Below, in pieces: positions 1-8,921 of a stretch of DNA of 43,402 nucleotides (positions are counted from its first letter, which is position 1; every line of letters begins with the position of its first letter). Origin of the DNA: a virus; IMG/VR virus record IMGVR_UViG_3300025853_000186, positions 1-43,402 of that record. The stretch is one strand, 5' to 3'. The position numbers and the translations under genes were made by a program. The notes beneath the pieces are model-generated. The model saw only the letters and a list, made by a program, of their open reading frames with translations. It was not told the DNA's origin and did not search any database.

Positions 1-1329
1 TATGATTCTATTTGTCAGACTATTGCTAGCAGTGGACACCGCAGAGGCGCACAGATGGGCGTACTACGGATTGATCATCCTGACGTATATGATTTTATTC
101 GAGCTAAACGTAACAACGATAAGCTAACAGGTTTTAATATTTCTGTAGGTATTACTGATAAGTTTATGGAATGTCTAGAAACAGGTGAAGGCTTTGATCT
201 AGTGTTCGAAGGTAAAGTATACGAAACAATTGATGCTAACGATCTCTGGAATGAGATTATGGAATCAACTTGGGATTGGGCAGAGCCTGGTGTTTTGTTT
301 ATTGATCGTATTGCTGAAATGAATAACTTATGGTACTGTGAAGATATTGCAGCTACTAATCCTTGTGGTGAACAACCACTCCCACCTTTCGGAGCTTGTC
401 TATTAGGCTCTTTTAATTTAACTAAGTATGTAATTGAAAACGAATATGATCATAACACTTTTGACTATGCTCAAATGTCAGCAGACATTAAAGAAGTAGT
501 TCGTGCAATGGATAATGTCGTAGATCGTACTATTTATCCGCTAAAGGAACAAGAAGATGAAGCACGAAATAAACGAAGAATGGGACTTGGTGTTACAGGA
601 TTGGCAAATGCCGGAGAAATGCTCGGCTACCTTTATGGAACAGATAAGTTTCTTGCTTGGATGGAAGCTGTATTTAAAACACTAAGAGATGAGTGTTATC
701 GTACATCAGCAATGCTTGCCAAGGAAAAAGGAGCGTTTCCGCTATACAATGAAAAATATTTAGATAGCCATTTTATTAATACACTAAGCCCAGATGTATT
801 TGATTTAATTAAAGAAAACGGTATACGTAATAGTCACTTGACTAGTATTGCACCAACAGGAACAATTAGCCTATGTGCAGATAATGTATCAAGCGGCATT
901 GAGCCTGTGTTTAGTCATTATTATGACCGAACAATTCAAACATTTGAAGGTCCAAAGGTTGAACGCGTGATGGATTATGCTTATTCTAAAGGTGTTGAAG
1001 GCCGAGGCGCTAATGATATTAGTGTACAAGATCACCTTAAAGTTCTCTTACTAGCACAAAACTACGTTGATTCAGCTTGTTCTAAAACTTGCAATGTAGG
1101 AGAAGATGTAACATATGATGAGTTCAAACAAGTCTATGTTGATGCCTGGAAAGGCAACGCGAAAGGATGTACAACGTTCAGACTTAGTGGTAAAAGGTTC
1201 GGCATACTTAACGAAACCGTGGAAGAAGAAACGAAGATATCTAGCGAAACTCAGACAATGGTTGAAGAAACGGGAAAGGCAGAAGCTTGCTTTATCGACC
1301 CGCTTACTGGCCAAAAAGAGTGCGCTTAA
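1..1329 (+). CDS. nrdJ: Ribonucleoside-triphosphate/diphosphate reductase, adenosylcobalamin-dependent type (class II), 5'-truncated
   Basis: Reduces ribonucleotides to deoxyribonucleotides for phage DNA synthesis. The reading frame is open from the first base, so the gene begins outside the window; an internal ATG at 55 is not the true start. Seen: the conserved stretch around MGVLRIDHPDVYDF, the NPCGEQPLPPFGACLLGSFN block with the catalytic Cys region, the APTGTISLCADNVSSGIEPVF block, a GCTTFRLSGKRFGIL stretch, and a C-terminal Cys pair (ACFID...KECA) of the kind that re-reduces the active site. NPCGE favours class II (B12-dependent) over class I, whose catalytic Cys sits in an NLCLE-like motif. 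It ends 22 bases before the first structural gene and is read in the same direction, so it may be co-transcribed with late genes. Confidence 0.88.
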   Translation, partial: YDSICQTIASSGHRRGAQMGVLRIDHPDVYDFIRAKRNNDKLTGFNISVGITDKFMECLETGEGFDLVFEGKVYETIDANDLWNEIMESTWDWAEPGVLFIDRIAEMNNLWYCEDIAATNPCGEQPLPPFGACLLGSFNLTKYVIENEYDHNTFDYAQMSADIKEVVRAMDNVVDRTIYPLKEQEDEARNKRRMGLGVTGLANAGEMLGYLYGTDKFLAWMEAVFKTLRDECYRTSAMLAKEKGAFPLYNEKYLDSHFINTLSPDVFDLIKENGIRNSHLTSIAPTGTISLCADNVSSGIEPVFSHYYDRTIQTFEGPKVERVMDYAYSKGVEGRGANDISVQDHLKVLLLAQNYVDSACSKTCNVGEDVTYDEFKQVYVDAWKGNAKGCTTFRLSGKRFGILNETVEEETKISSETQTMVEETGKAEACFIDPLTGQKECA

Positions 1330-1351
1330 CAATAATATAACGGAGGAGTAA

Positions 1352-4300
1352 ATGGCAGAAGAAATTATTTCTGTTGTCGATATTGCATCGAAAGGAGTAG
1401 TTATTGACACTCCTCCCGTTGCCTTAGCTGAAAACATTTTTACAGATGTAAAGAATGTTAGATTTAAAGATGGCGCTGTTCGTAAAATAGAAGGCGAGTT
1501 ATTGCTTAATAATATTGCAGGAGTAACTGGTCAAGCTAGATATATTGCAGTATGGGAAAATCCTAACTTACAACCAACAGGTGTTTATTACTTATGGGTA
1601 GTAGATAAAGTAACTGCAGGTGTTATTGTAGGCCAAGAAATCTATATACAAGATCATACAGGTGTAAAACGTAATATAACACCTAGTAGTCTTAATAGCG
1701 GTAATGGATTTGCCTTTACAACAAGTGGTTGGCAACATACATTATTTAGTGGTGGTTTTACTTTTATTATTAATAACGGTATTGATAAACCTCATTACAT
1801 ACTAGACCCTGCAGGTAATACAAATATTAATAATCTTGTACTTGCAGAGCTTCCTGGCTGGGATAGCTATCATGTAGAACAAACAATTGTAGATGATGTG
1901 TTTGCTGCAGGTGTTACTAATGTTTTTGACCTTGGACAAAAAGTAGATTTTACTACTAATGAAATTGTAGTCACAGGCACAAATAATAAAACTGCACAGG
2001 CAGGAACACCTGCAGGAACAGGTACAGTTAACGATACTAATTTTGTTCCAGGAATTTATCCTTCGCCTACGCCTACTGTAACAGGTAATCATTTTCAAAT
2101 CTATACAGATACAGCAACTAACACGACAGTACTGGTTATTGGTGGGTTAACAATTAGCGATGAAATTAAAGTAACTATTGAATCAAGAAATCCAGTTAAT
2201 GTAAGAGCTGGTATTGTTGAATCATTTGGTAATCTTTTAGTAGCTGGTGATTTAACTGAAACTGATGGTGCTAATATTATTAGACGACTTTCAGGAGTAG
2301 TTCGTACTTCAGACGTAGCTGTCCCAGGATCAGTGCCTAATAACTGGAATCCTTTTGCGGCTGGTGTTAGTACTGCTGATGAATTTACATTATCAGAAAC
2401 TAATGTTATTCAAGAAATGAAATCAGTACAGGGTAATATGTATATCTATAGTACTGATAGTATTCATGTAATGCGTCTTACTGGTAGACTTAATGCACCA
2501 GTAGCCTTTTCACCAGTAACAGATGAATACGGTTGCTTAGTTAGAGGTGCAGTAAAAGAATATGATGGTAAGCATTTTGTAGTTGGATCTAATGATATTT
2601 ATGTATTTAGTGGAAATCCAGGTACAATACAGTCGTTAGCTCAAGGTAAGGTTAAAGAATATTTTTATAATAATCTAAACCCTATCCATGAAAGACAATT
2701 GTTTCTTTTACAAAACCACCAAGAGCTAGAGATATGGGTATGTTATCCTACGCTTAATTCAACTGGAGGAGAGTGTGACGAAGCTCTTATCTGGAATTAC
2801 AGGGATAATACTTGGACTATTAGAGATCTTAATGCAGTAGCTGCAGGTGATGTCGGCCCAATTAGAGGTGGCGGTATACCTACTGCTACTATTACTGCAA
2901 CTGGCGATAGCGGTAATGCAGGTTACACTAATCGTGGTAAAAAAGAAATACAGGCAGTAACTATTAATGGTAAAACACCGAAGCCTACTATTGGCACTAA
3001 AGCAATTAAAACAGTTACAGTAGGAAACTTTTCTAGTTTTACCACTGATGTGTCTGAAGTTGTAGACCTTACAATTACAGGTGATACAGGTCCAAATACA
3101 GTTAACGCAGTAAGTACTTTAACTTACCCATCAGCAACAACTTTTACTTATGATCGCAATAAAACTACACACCTTGACGGTGGTGCTAGTGCAATTATTA
3201 ATGGTGATTCTAGTATTGGTAATGTTAGTTTTCCTGCTAGCTCTATACTTGGAACTAACTATGCAGACGGTGCTACTATTACAATGGCACAGTTTGTAGA
3301 GGCTATTAAAGATTACATTAATGCAAATAACGCATTAGCTGATTTTACTGCTACGGCAGCATCTAATGTTCTTACACTTACATCTGATGTTCCAGGATCT
3401 CGTGCTTTCAGCACTTCTACTTTTGCAGTATCAGGAAGTGGAACAACAACTAATATAACACCTAATTCTACTGTTACAGGTGTCGGCGTATATGGCATTA
3501 CAGCGGCGCTTAGCCCTTCAATCTCAATGACTATTACGGCACCAGCCGTAGGCGGGGTACAAAGTGCAATCAACGAAACAATCACTCTTAGCAAAAATCT
3601 CACAAGTCAAACGGCGATTAGAGATGATATTATTACTAAGTTGTCTTCTCTTTCTGTGTTTAATGGTAATATTAATGCTATTTACGGTGTTGCAGCTGAT
3701 GGCAATAATGTAAGGTTTACTTCGGTTAATGGTGGAAATCATAGTGCATTAACAATTGCATTTTCGACTAGTTATAGCGGTACAGCGTATACTGAAACAC
3801 AATTTGGTGGTAATCTTACTGACTCTGTTACGGTAGTTACAACAGGTGTAAACAACAATATACCTATACCTAATATGACTGTTACGTTTCCTGATGGAAC
3901 AACAGGTAGCACACCGCTTCCTGGAACTCAATCAAGAGCTAGTGTAGTTACTGCAATAAGTACAATAATTAATGCAAACGCTGGGTTTAGTACTTCAACA
4001 GGAACAGGGTTAGTAACAGCTACAGCAGCTGCAGTTGGGGTTCAAACAAATAATTTTAGTGTTGCAGTAGCAAGCACTGGAACATTACCAACTGGCTTTA
4101 ATAATGCTACTTTTACTGGCGCACAAACAAGAGCAGGTCGAGCAGCGCATACTAATACAGATCGTATTACTCTTACGCCGCCTGAAGGTAATGCTATCAC
4201 AATTAACTTTGATAGTACTGCTGCTTTTGATCCAGATTCAGGTAGCTCACCTACTAATGTAGAAGAAATAACAGCTATTGAAATAGCTACTGCATTAGAA

Positions 4301-5584
4301 GCAGCATGGACTGATACTACTTATTTTACTTTAAGCAGAAGCAGTAATGTACTTACTTTTACTAGCGCTACTAGAAAAAATGTATCAGGTACGTTTGCAT
4401 ATACAGTAGTTAATGGTGATACTAGAACAGGTACAGGAGTTAGTCCGTTAATAACTAACTCTACCGGTAGTGATATTTCGGTTACGGAAGGCGTAGAACC
4501 TATTTATGCTAAAATGACTCGTGTAACGATTACTATTAATACTGCAGCAGGGAGTGTTGTAGCATTTGATCGGCACTACGGAGAAGGTCCAGGAAGACTA
4601 TTAGATCCTAACTTCACCCCAGCGCAAGATGATGATACTTATGGTGATACTGGAGTTTCAAGCGATGCAGCATATCTTGCTTTGTATTACAACGCAGATG
4701 CTCCACAGACTCCGACTGAAGAAGCTAAGGATAATGGTGCAGTAGCTACAATGCAAAGCGCTTTATTAGCTGCGCTTGGTGCAATTAACACTAACAATGC
4801 GCTAGTTGTTACACCTGATAACGCTTCTGCACCTACAAGTATTGATATTGGACCAAGTCAGTTTAGTACTTCAGCGCAATATGTCCTTACATATAGCCCA
4901 TTTGTTGAGTTAGTACCTGCAAGTGTAGCCCCTACTACAACAGCATTAATTGCGGTAGCAGAAGGTAATACAGTCGCAGCAAGTGCGCCTACTCAAAGCA
5001 CTGCAGGGACAGGTATTAGTACTACATTTGATGTTGTACGCCCTTGGAAAGTTGATCAGATTAACCCTAATAAGGGATATCCTATTTTTGTTCAAAGTGG
5101 TTACGATAACGGAACTCTTTTTAATAGAATAAGAGCAGCTGATTTAACTTATACATTTGACGGAACACCTTATGTATCTTATATTGAACGTCAACAGATG
5201 TCTATTACGCCTAACTTTGATACTGAAACAATAAACAGTATTTCTTTATGGGCAGATGGCGGCACTGCAATTTCGGTTGGTGGAGAGTTAAATAGGGCTA
5301 CGTTACAATTAAGAGCAAGAGGAACTAACTATCCAGGAGAACCAGCATATCTTACTGTTGCAGAAGATAATACACAAGCTAATTCAAAAGCAAATAAGCT
5401 TACAGTAAATGATTTTGTTGTTTCAGATTCTTATAAATCAGATATTAGAATAACTGGGCGTTTCCTTAACTATAGAGTAGATGATGCTTTAGCAGATACT
5501 AGCAGTAGTTATACAAGCACTAATCCTAACAACTGGAATATTTCAGGTCTTCAATTAGGAATTAATAAAGGTGGAGTTAAATAA
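1352..5584 (+). CDS. Large tail protein, nozzle / tail-tubular-B-like, with a long Thr/Ser/Asn-rich insertion
   Basis: Probable virion protein of the short tail. The N-terminus (GVVIDTPPVALAENIFTDVKN then VRFKDG) and the later WNYRDNTWTIRDL stretch near residue 490 resemble podoviral nozzle or stabilisation proteins that form beta-propeller rings below the portal. Between about residues 510 and 1140 the protein is low in charge and rich in Thr, Ser, Asn, Gly and Val, suggesting several beta-sandwich or adhesin-like repeats inserted into the nozzle. The C-terminal 250 residues look globular again. Start chosen at ATG after the strong site CGGAGGAG. At 1410 residues it is longer than T7 gp12 (about 790). 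It could instead be a fused nozzle/fibre; no catalytic motif seen. Confidence 0.6.
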   Translation: MAEEIISVVDIASKGVVIDTPPVALAENIFTDVKNVRFKDGAVRKIEGELLLNNIAGVTGQARYIAVWENPNLQPTGVYYLWVVDKVTAGVIVGQEIYIQDHTGVKRNITPSSLNSGNGFAFTTSGWQHTLFSGGFTFIINNGIDKPHYILDPAGNTNINNLVLAELPGWDSYHVEQTIVDDVFAAGVTNVFDLGQKVDFTTNEIVVTGTNNKTAQAGTPAGTGTVNDTNFVPGIYPSPTPTVTGNHFQIYTDTATNTTVLVIGGLTISDEIKVTIESRNPVNVRAGIVESFGNLLVAGDLTETDGANIIRRLSGVVRTSDVAVPGSVPNNWNPFAAGVSTADEFTLSETNVIQEMKSVQGNMYIYSTDSIHVMRLTGRLNAPVAFSPVTDEYGCLVRGAVKEYDGKHFVVGSNDIYVFSGNPGTIQSLAQGKVKEYFYNNLNPIHERQLFLLQNHQELEIWVCYPTLNSTGGECDEALIWNYRDNTWTIRDLNAVAAGDVGPIRGGGIPTATITATGDSGNAGYTNRGKKEIQAVTINGKTPKPTIGTKAIKTVTVGNFSSFTTDVSEVVDLTITGDTGPNTVNAVSTLTYPSATTFTYDRNKTTHLDGGASAIINGDSSIGNVSFPASSILGTNYADGATITMAQFVEAIKDYINANNALADFTATAASNVLTLTSDVPGSRAFSTSTFAVSGSGTTTNITPNSTVTGVGVYGITAALSPSISMTITAPAVGGVQSAINETITLSKNLTSQTAIRDDIITKLSSLSVFNGNINAIYGVAADGNNVRFTSVNGGNHSALTIAFSTSYSGTAYTETQFGGNLTDSVTVVTTGVNNNIPIPNMTVTFPDGTTGSTPLPGTQSRASVVTAISTIINANAGFSTSTGTGLVTATAAAVGVQTNNFSVAVASTGTLPTGFNNATFTGAQTRAGRAAHTNTDRITLTPPEGNAITINFDSTAAFDPDSGSSPTNVEEITAIEIATALEAAWTDTTYFTLSRSSNVLTFTSATRKNVSGTFAYTVVNGDTRTGTGVSPLITNSTGSDISVTEGVEPIYAKMTRVTITINTAAGSVVAFDRHYGEGPGRLLDPNFTPAQDDDTYGDTGVSSDAAYLALYYNADAPQTPTEEAKDNGAVATMQSALLAALGAINTNNALVVTPDNASAPTSIDIGPSQFSTSAQYVLTYSPFVELVPASVAPTTTALIAVAEGNTVAASAPTQSTAGTGISTTFDVVRPWKVDQINPNKGYPIFVQSGYDNGTLFNRIRAADLTYTFDGTPYVSYIERQQMSITPNFDTETINSISLWADGGTAISVGGELNRATLQLRARGTNYPGEPAYLTVAEDNTQANSKANKLTVNDFVVSDSYKSDIRITGRFLNYRVDDALADTSSSYTSTNPNNWNISGLQLGINKGGVK

Positions 5585-5748
5585 TGGCAATTCAAAATCC
5601 ACCTATTTCTGAAGATAACGTTTTAGCTTTTACGCTGTTAGAGCTTATTACATTAGTTAACAGTTTAGAACAACAAAACTTAAAGTTGCTAGCAGACATT
5701 GAAGCTGCTAGTGACTTTGCTGATTTAAAAGTAAGGATACAAAAATGA
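5584..5748 (+). CDS. Small hypothetical protein, 54 aa
   Basis: An ATG that overlaps the preceding stop (TAATG) opens a 54-codon frame ending in TGA, which itself overlaps the next ATG (ATGA). This tight coupling on both sides is the main evidence that it is a gene. The product begins MAIQNPPISEDN and continues as a probable amphipathic helix rich in Leu, Glu and Gln. No family recognised. Its position between the tail protein and the GNAT-like protein suggests a minor structural or assembly role, by inference only. Confidence 0.6.
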   Translation: MAIQNPPISEDNVLAFTLLELITLVNSLEQQNLKLLADIEAASDFADLKVRIQK

Positions 5749-6218
5749 TTAAAATACTTGAGGACAATTCTGTATTTGAGGCAATACAGTTAATGAATAA
5801 ATCAACAAAAGAAAATCTATATGGTGGATACGAAAGAAACGAAACTATGTGGATTTCTTTTTTTATGAATATTATGCTAGAACAAAAGAAAGGCAATCCT
5901 AATTATTTAGCTATTGCTGAGTATAACAATGACAAGCTATCTGGTTTCTTATTAGCATCTACATTTGAAAGTTATTATAATGGTAATTATATTATGGATG
6001 TAAAAGATTGTATTGTAGATAAAGATAATAGCACACCGTTTACAGTTATTAAGTTATTTAATTATATGATACAACATGTAAAGAAACATGGAGGTACTCG
6101 TTGGAGAGCAGACTCTATTCGTGAAAGTATTCATTCAAAAAATTATGTTAAGTTATTACAATTAAAATTCGGTGCAGAAGTTTACTACTCAGCACACGGT
6201 ATAGTCTCAGGAGATTAA
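5745..6218 (+). CDS. GNAT-like acetyltransferase-fold protein
   Basis: 157 residues. The middle section (YLAIAEYNNDKLSGFLLAS) followed by a second strand and a helix has the beta4-beta5-alpha3 look of small GNAT proteins, and RWRADSIRESIHSKNYVKLLQLKFG resembles their C-terminal helix. Related proteins are common inside the structural clusters of marine phages, where their substrate is unknown. Start is the ATG overlapping the upstream stop; a purine-rich stretch (AAGTAAGGATACAAAA) precedes it. The acetyl-CoA loop (Q/RxxGxG/A) is not clearly visible, so enzymatic activity is uncertain. Confidence 0.5.
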   Translation: MIKILEDNSVFEAIQLMNKSTKENLYGGYERNETMWISFFMNIMLEQKKGNPNYLAIAEYNNDKLSGFLLASTFESYYNGNYIMDVKDCIVDKDNSTPFTVIKLFNYMIQHVKKHGGTRWRADSIRESIHSKNYVKLLQLKFGAEVYYSAHGIVSGD

Positions 6219-6239
6219 TAATGAAATTGGAGAATAAAT

Positions 6240-6782
6240 ATGAGTAGTGGTGGTGGCGGTAGCTCAACAACTGTATCAGGAATTGATAAAGAATTTAAAC
6301 CTGATATTAAGTATGGTCTTGGTTTATCTAAAAATTTATTAAAAAAACAAATTAACGATCCATCTAAAGTCATTGCAGGATTTGACCCGATGCAAGCCGA
6401 AGCACTTAACCAACAAGCAAAGTTTGCAAGAGATCAAATGACAGGCAGTGGGATATACGATACTCGCGCTGCTGAACAAGGATCGCTGTTAGGGTTAGCA
6501 GGTTCTAACGCATTACAAGCTACAAGCGGAGGAACTTATGGTTCTGCGCGTGGTCAAAAGGCTTTAGCATCTGCTTTAGCAGGTCGCGCAGGTGAGTACC
6601 AAAAAGCAAGACAAGAAGCAGCTATGCAAGGCGTTCAAAATCTTGGTGATGCAGGTACAACTGTGCAGCAACAAACACAGGCAGAGTTAACTGCGCAAGA
6701 TACTGCGTTAGATCGTTTCTTTGGAAGGCTTTCAGGGGTTGCACCTAAGTCATCAGTTACTACTGGTGGAGGTGGTAAATAA
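6240..6782 (+). CDS. Putative internal virion protein, 180 aa
   Basis: Begins with a Gly/Ser-rich head and continues as a predicted mostly helical, Ala/Gln-rich protein (for example the ARQEAAMQGVQNLGDAG region), ending again in a Gly-rich tail. It is the first of three consecutive small, low-complexity proteins placed just before the lysozyme and ejection proteins, the position held by internal core proteins in T7-like phages. No enzymatic motif. A ribosome site (TTGGAGAATAA) precedes the ATG. Function is inferred from position and composition only. Confidence 0.6.
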   Translation: MSSGGGGSSTTVSGIDKEFKPDIKYGLGLSKNLLKKQINDPSKVIAGFDPMQAEALNQQAKFARDQMTGSGIYDTRAAEQGSLLGLAGSNALQATSGGTYGSARGQKALASALAGRAGEYQKARQEAAMQGVQNLGDAGTTVQQQTQAELTAQDTALDRFFGRLSGVAPKSSVTTGGGGK

Positions 6783-7531
6783 TGGCAATTAGAATTGCAT
6801 CTAGTCCAGAAGCTTTAACAGAAGCAGAAAGACGTAGACGGGAAAGGCTTTTACGCACAGGTATTCAAGCCCCTCCCCCTCCTCAACTTAAACAAGAAAA
6901 AAGTGCTGGTTCTCAAATGGTAGATATTGCTACTAGTAAAGCAATGAATAAGGCATCAGATACTTTTATTGACCCTTTGATTAACAAAGGAATGTCTAAG
7001 GCAGGACAACTTGCTAGCTTTGTATCACCACAAGCAATGACTGGTGCGCAGCTAGGCGCATTACAAGGTGCATCTGCAGGTAAAGCTATGTCTGCAAGTG
7101 GAATGCTTGGAGGCGGGATGTCTCCAGGTATGGCACAAGCAATTCTTGGATCTGGTAAAGCAACAGCACCACTTGTAGCAAAAACTGCAGGAATGACTGG
7201 TGGACAGCTTGCTGCGGCTACCGCTCCAGGTTTAACTGGTGCTGCAACTGCGGGTGCTGCAGGTGCAGCTGGTGGAATGGCACCTATGTTAGCAGCATTA
7301 GGTCCAGTAGGACTAGGGCTTGGTGGTTTGCTCCTTGCTAAAAAATTAAAGTTGTTTAGCGAAGGCGGTAAGGTTGGACCATTGTATTCTGCTGAAGGTG
7401 ATAAAGTAGAGAAAAATAAAACTGCAACTAGCCTATTAGAAGAACTTAAAAAACAATTAAATCGTAAAGAACAAAATAAAGAAGATAATTTCTTATTACC
7501 TAGTCTTGGACCATTAAACAAAGGAGATTAG
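6782..7531 (+). CDS. Putative internal virion protein, Ala/Gly/Met-rich, 249 aa
   Basis: Its ATG overlaps the upstream stop codon (TAATG). Residues 60-190 are rich in Ala, Gly and Met with long uncharged stretches (GGQLAAATAPGLTGAATAG and MLAALGPVGLGLGGLLLAKK), which could insert in a membrane; the C-terminal 55 residues are charged and helical. That profile matches small podoviral ejection proteins such as T7 gp14, which forms the outer-membrane part of the ejection channel. Sequence identity to gp14 cannot be claimed. Codon usage matches the neighbours. Confidence 0.55.
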   Translation: MAIRIASSPEALTEAERRRRERLLRTGIQAPPPPQLKQEKSAGSQMVDIATSKAMNKASDTFIDPLINKGMSKAGQLASFVSPQAMTGAQLGALQGASAGKAMSASGMLGGGMSPGMAQAILGSGKATAPLVAKTAGMTGGQLAAATAPGLTGAATAGAAGAAGGMAPMLAALGPVGLGLGGLLLAKKLKLFSEGGKVGPLYSAEGDKVEKNKTATSLLEELKKQLNRKEQNKEDNFLLPSLGPLNKGD

Positions 7532-7532
7532 T

Positions 7533-8921
7533 ATGCAGGGTTTTAGAATATTAAATCCAAACTTAGCACCACTTGCTAATCCTACAGTTGATCCTGGATT
7601 TAGAGATGATACAAGTATTCCTTCCTTTGACCCGATTTTAGAAGGTCTTCAAAATAAAAACTTTACAGCATTAAAGTTACCAAAGTATGTTTCTTATGAA
7701 GAACAAGTAGCTAAAGAAAAGGCTGCAGCAGCAGCAGCGGCAGCTAAAAAAGCTAAACAAAAAAGCGATCAGGGCAATACTCAAGTTGGTATTGGAAATG
7801 ATTACTGGAATGGTCAATACCAAGGGGATGGTGGCGGTTGGGATAATGAAGGTCCAGGTGATTTTGGAGGAGGCGATAATTACGGTGGCGGGGCTGCTGA
7901 AGATACTGATGATCCAATGGGTTGGTCATATGGCGGCACAATCCCACCTATGTATGCGTATGATGGTCTCACTAAACAAGAGCGAGATCGGATGGCTATC
8001 TTAGCGCAACAAGAAGCTGCTAAACCAAAAAGCACTTTTGACTTTACACCTTCAGTACCTTCTCTTTCTCAGTTAGCTGAAAATGCAAACAAGATAAAAG
8101 AAAATATTGGTGGAACTATATCAACAACTTCACAAAATCTTTTTAATACAGGCTCTGATATTTTAAAACAAGAGACTACTCCAAAGGCTATTCAAGATAA
8201 AGTATTTAATGCATTTATAACAGCAAGTTTAAAATCTAATCCATATACTGCTCCATTAGCTGCTTTTAAAACAGTTTATGATATAGCTCAAACAGTAAAC
8301 AATTATGCAGAAAATCAAAAAGATCAAACAGAAACGCTAGATCCTGGTTTTAATCCAGGATCAACTTACGAACCTTTGCCTTCTGAATTAAATACTGGAA
8401 TTACTAACCCTGCAGATTTTAATTTTAAAGACTTTAATTATGGCTATAATATAGATAATGTTATTGCTAATAATTATGATGCAATCCCTTCCGATTATTC
8501 AAGTCCATCTACTTCAGGCATAACTGAGTATGATCCTACTGCAATAAACTCTTGGGAAGATCTTGGTAGCTATATAAGTGCTGGTCTTCAGAACGACTAT
8601 GATTATGGTTTAACTTCAGAAGACACTAGCTATAATGAGAAAGTATCGCAAGCTTTAGCAGATGAGCTATCTAATCCTCCAACTTCAGGTGGCAGTAGTT
8701 TTTCAGGCAACAGTAGTGGCGGTGATAGCTGGGGCGATGGCGGTATGGGCTTTGATGCAAGTGATGCAGCTTCCGGTGCAGATGATCCTATGGGAGATGG
8801 CAGTGGCAGCTTTGGGGCTAACGATGATGATGATGGAGGGGATTATGATCCTTCTTTTAGCAAAGGTGGATATGTATACGCCTCACAAGGTGGCTATGTT
8901 AACTCAACAGGAGGGAAATAA
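7533..8921 (+). CDS. Putative internal virion protein with Gly/Asp-rich segments, 462 aa
   Basis: Starts one base after the upstream stop behind an AAAGGAGA ribosome site. Features in order: a poly-Ala run near residues 66-75, a Gly/Asp/Asn-rich segment near 85-130, a helical middle (about 150-290), a Tyr/Asn/Ser-rich section, and an acidic Gly/Asp/Ser tail. The terminal GGYVYASQGGYVNSTGG contains a short repeated GGYV motif that may be an assembly signal. No catalytic domain is seen. It is most likely a virion component by position. Confidence 0.55.
   Translation: MQGFRILNPNLAPLANPTVDPGFRDDTSIPSFDPILEGLQNKNFTALKLPKYVSYEEQVAKEKAAAAAAAAKKAKQKSDQGNTQVGIGNDYWNGQYQGDGGGWDNEGPGDFGGGDNYGGGAAEDTDDPMGWSYGGTIPPMYAYDGLTKQERDRMAILAQQEAAKPKSTFDFTPSVPSLSQLAENANKIKENIGGTISTTSQNLFNTGSDILKQETTPKAIQDKVFNAFITASLKSNPYTAPLAAFKTVYDIAQTVNNYAENQKDQTETLDPGFNPGSTYEPLPSELNTGITNPADFNFKDFNYGYNIDNVIANNYDAIPSDYSSPSTSGITEYDPTAINSWEDLGSYISAGLQNDYDYGLTSEDTSYNEKVSQALADELSNPPTSGGSSFSGNSSGGDSWGDGGMGFDASDAASGADDPMGDGSGSFGANDDDDGGDYDPSFSKGGYVYASQGGYVNSTGGK

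Noticed and set aside
1115-1351. 78-residue frame over the end of the reductase gene
   Set aside because: Shadow of the reductase in another frame; no ribosome site, and the reductase motifs continue to its own stop.
6913-7521. 202-residue minus-strand frame opposite the Ala/Gly-rich internal protein
   Set aside because: Antisense of GC-richer Ala/Gly codons; Pro/Ala-rich product and no start signal.
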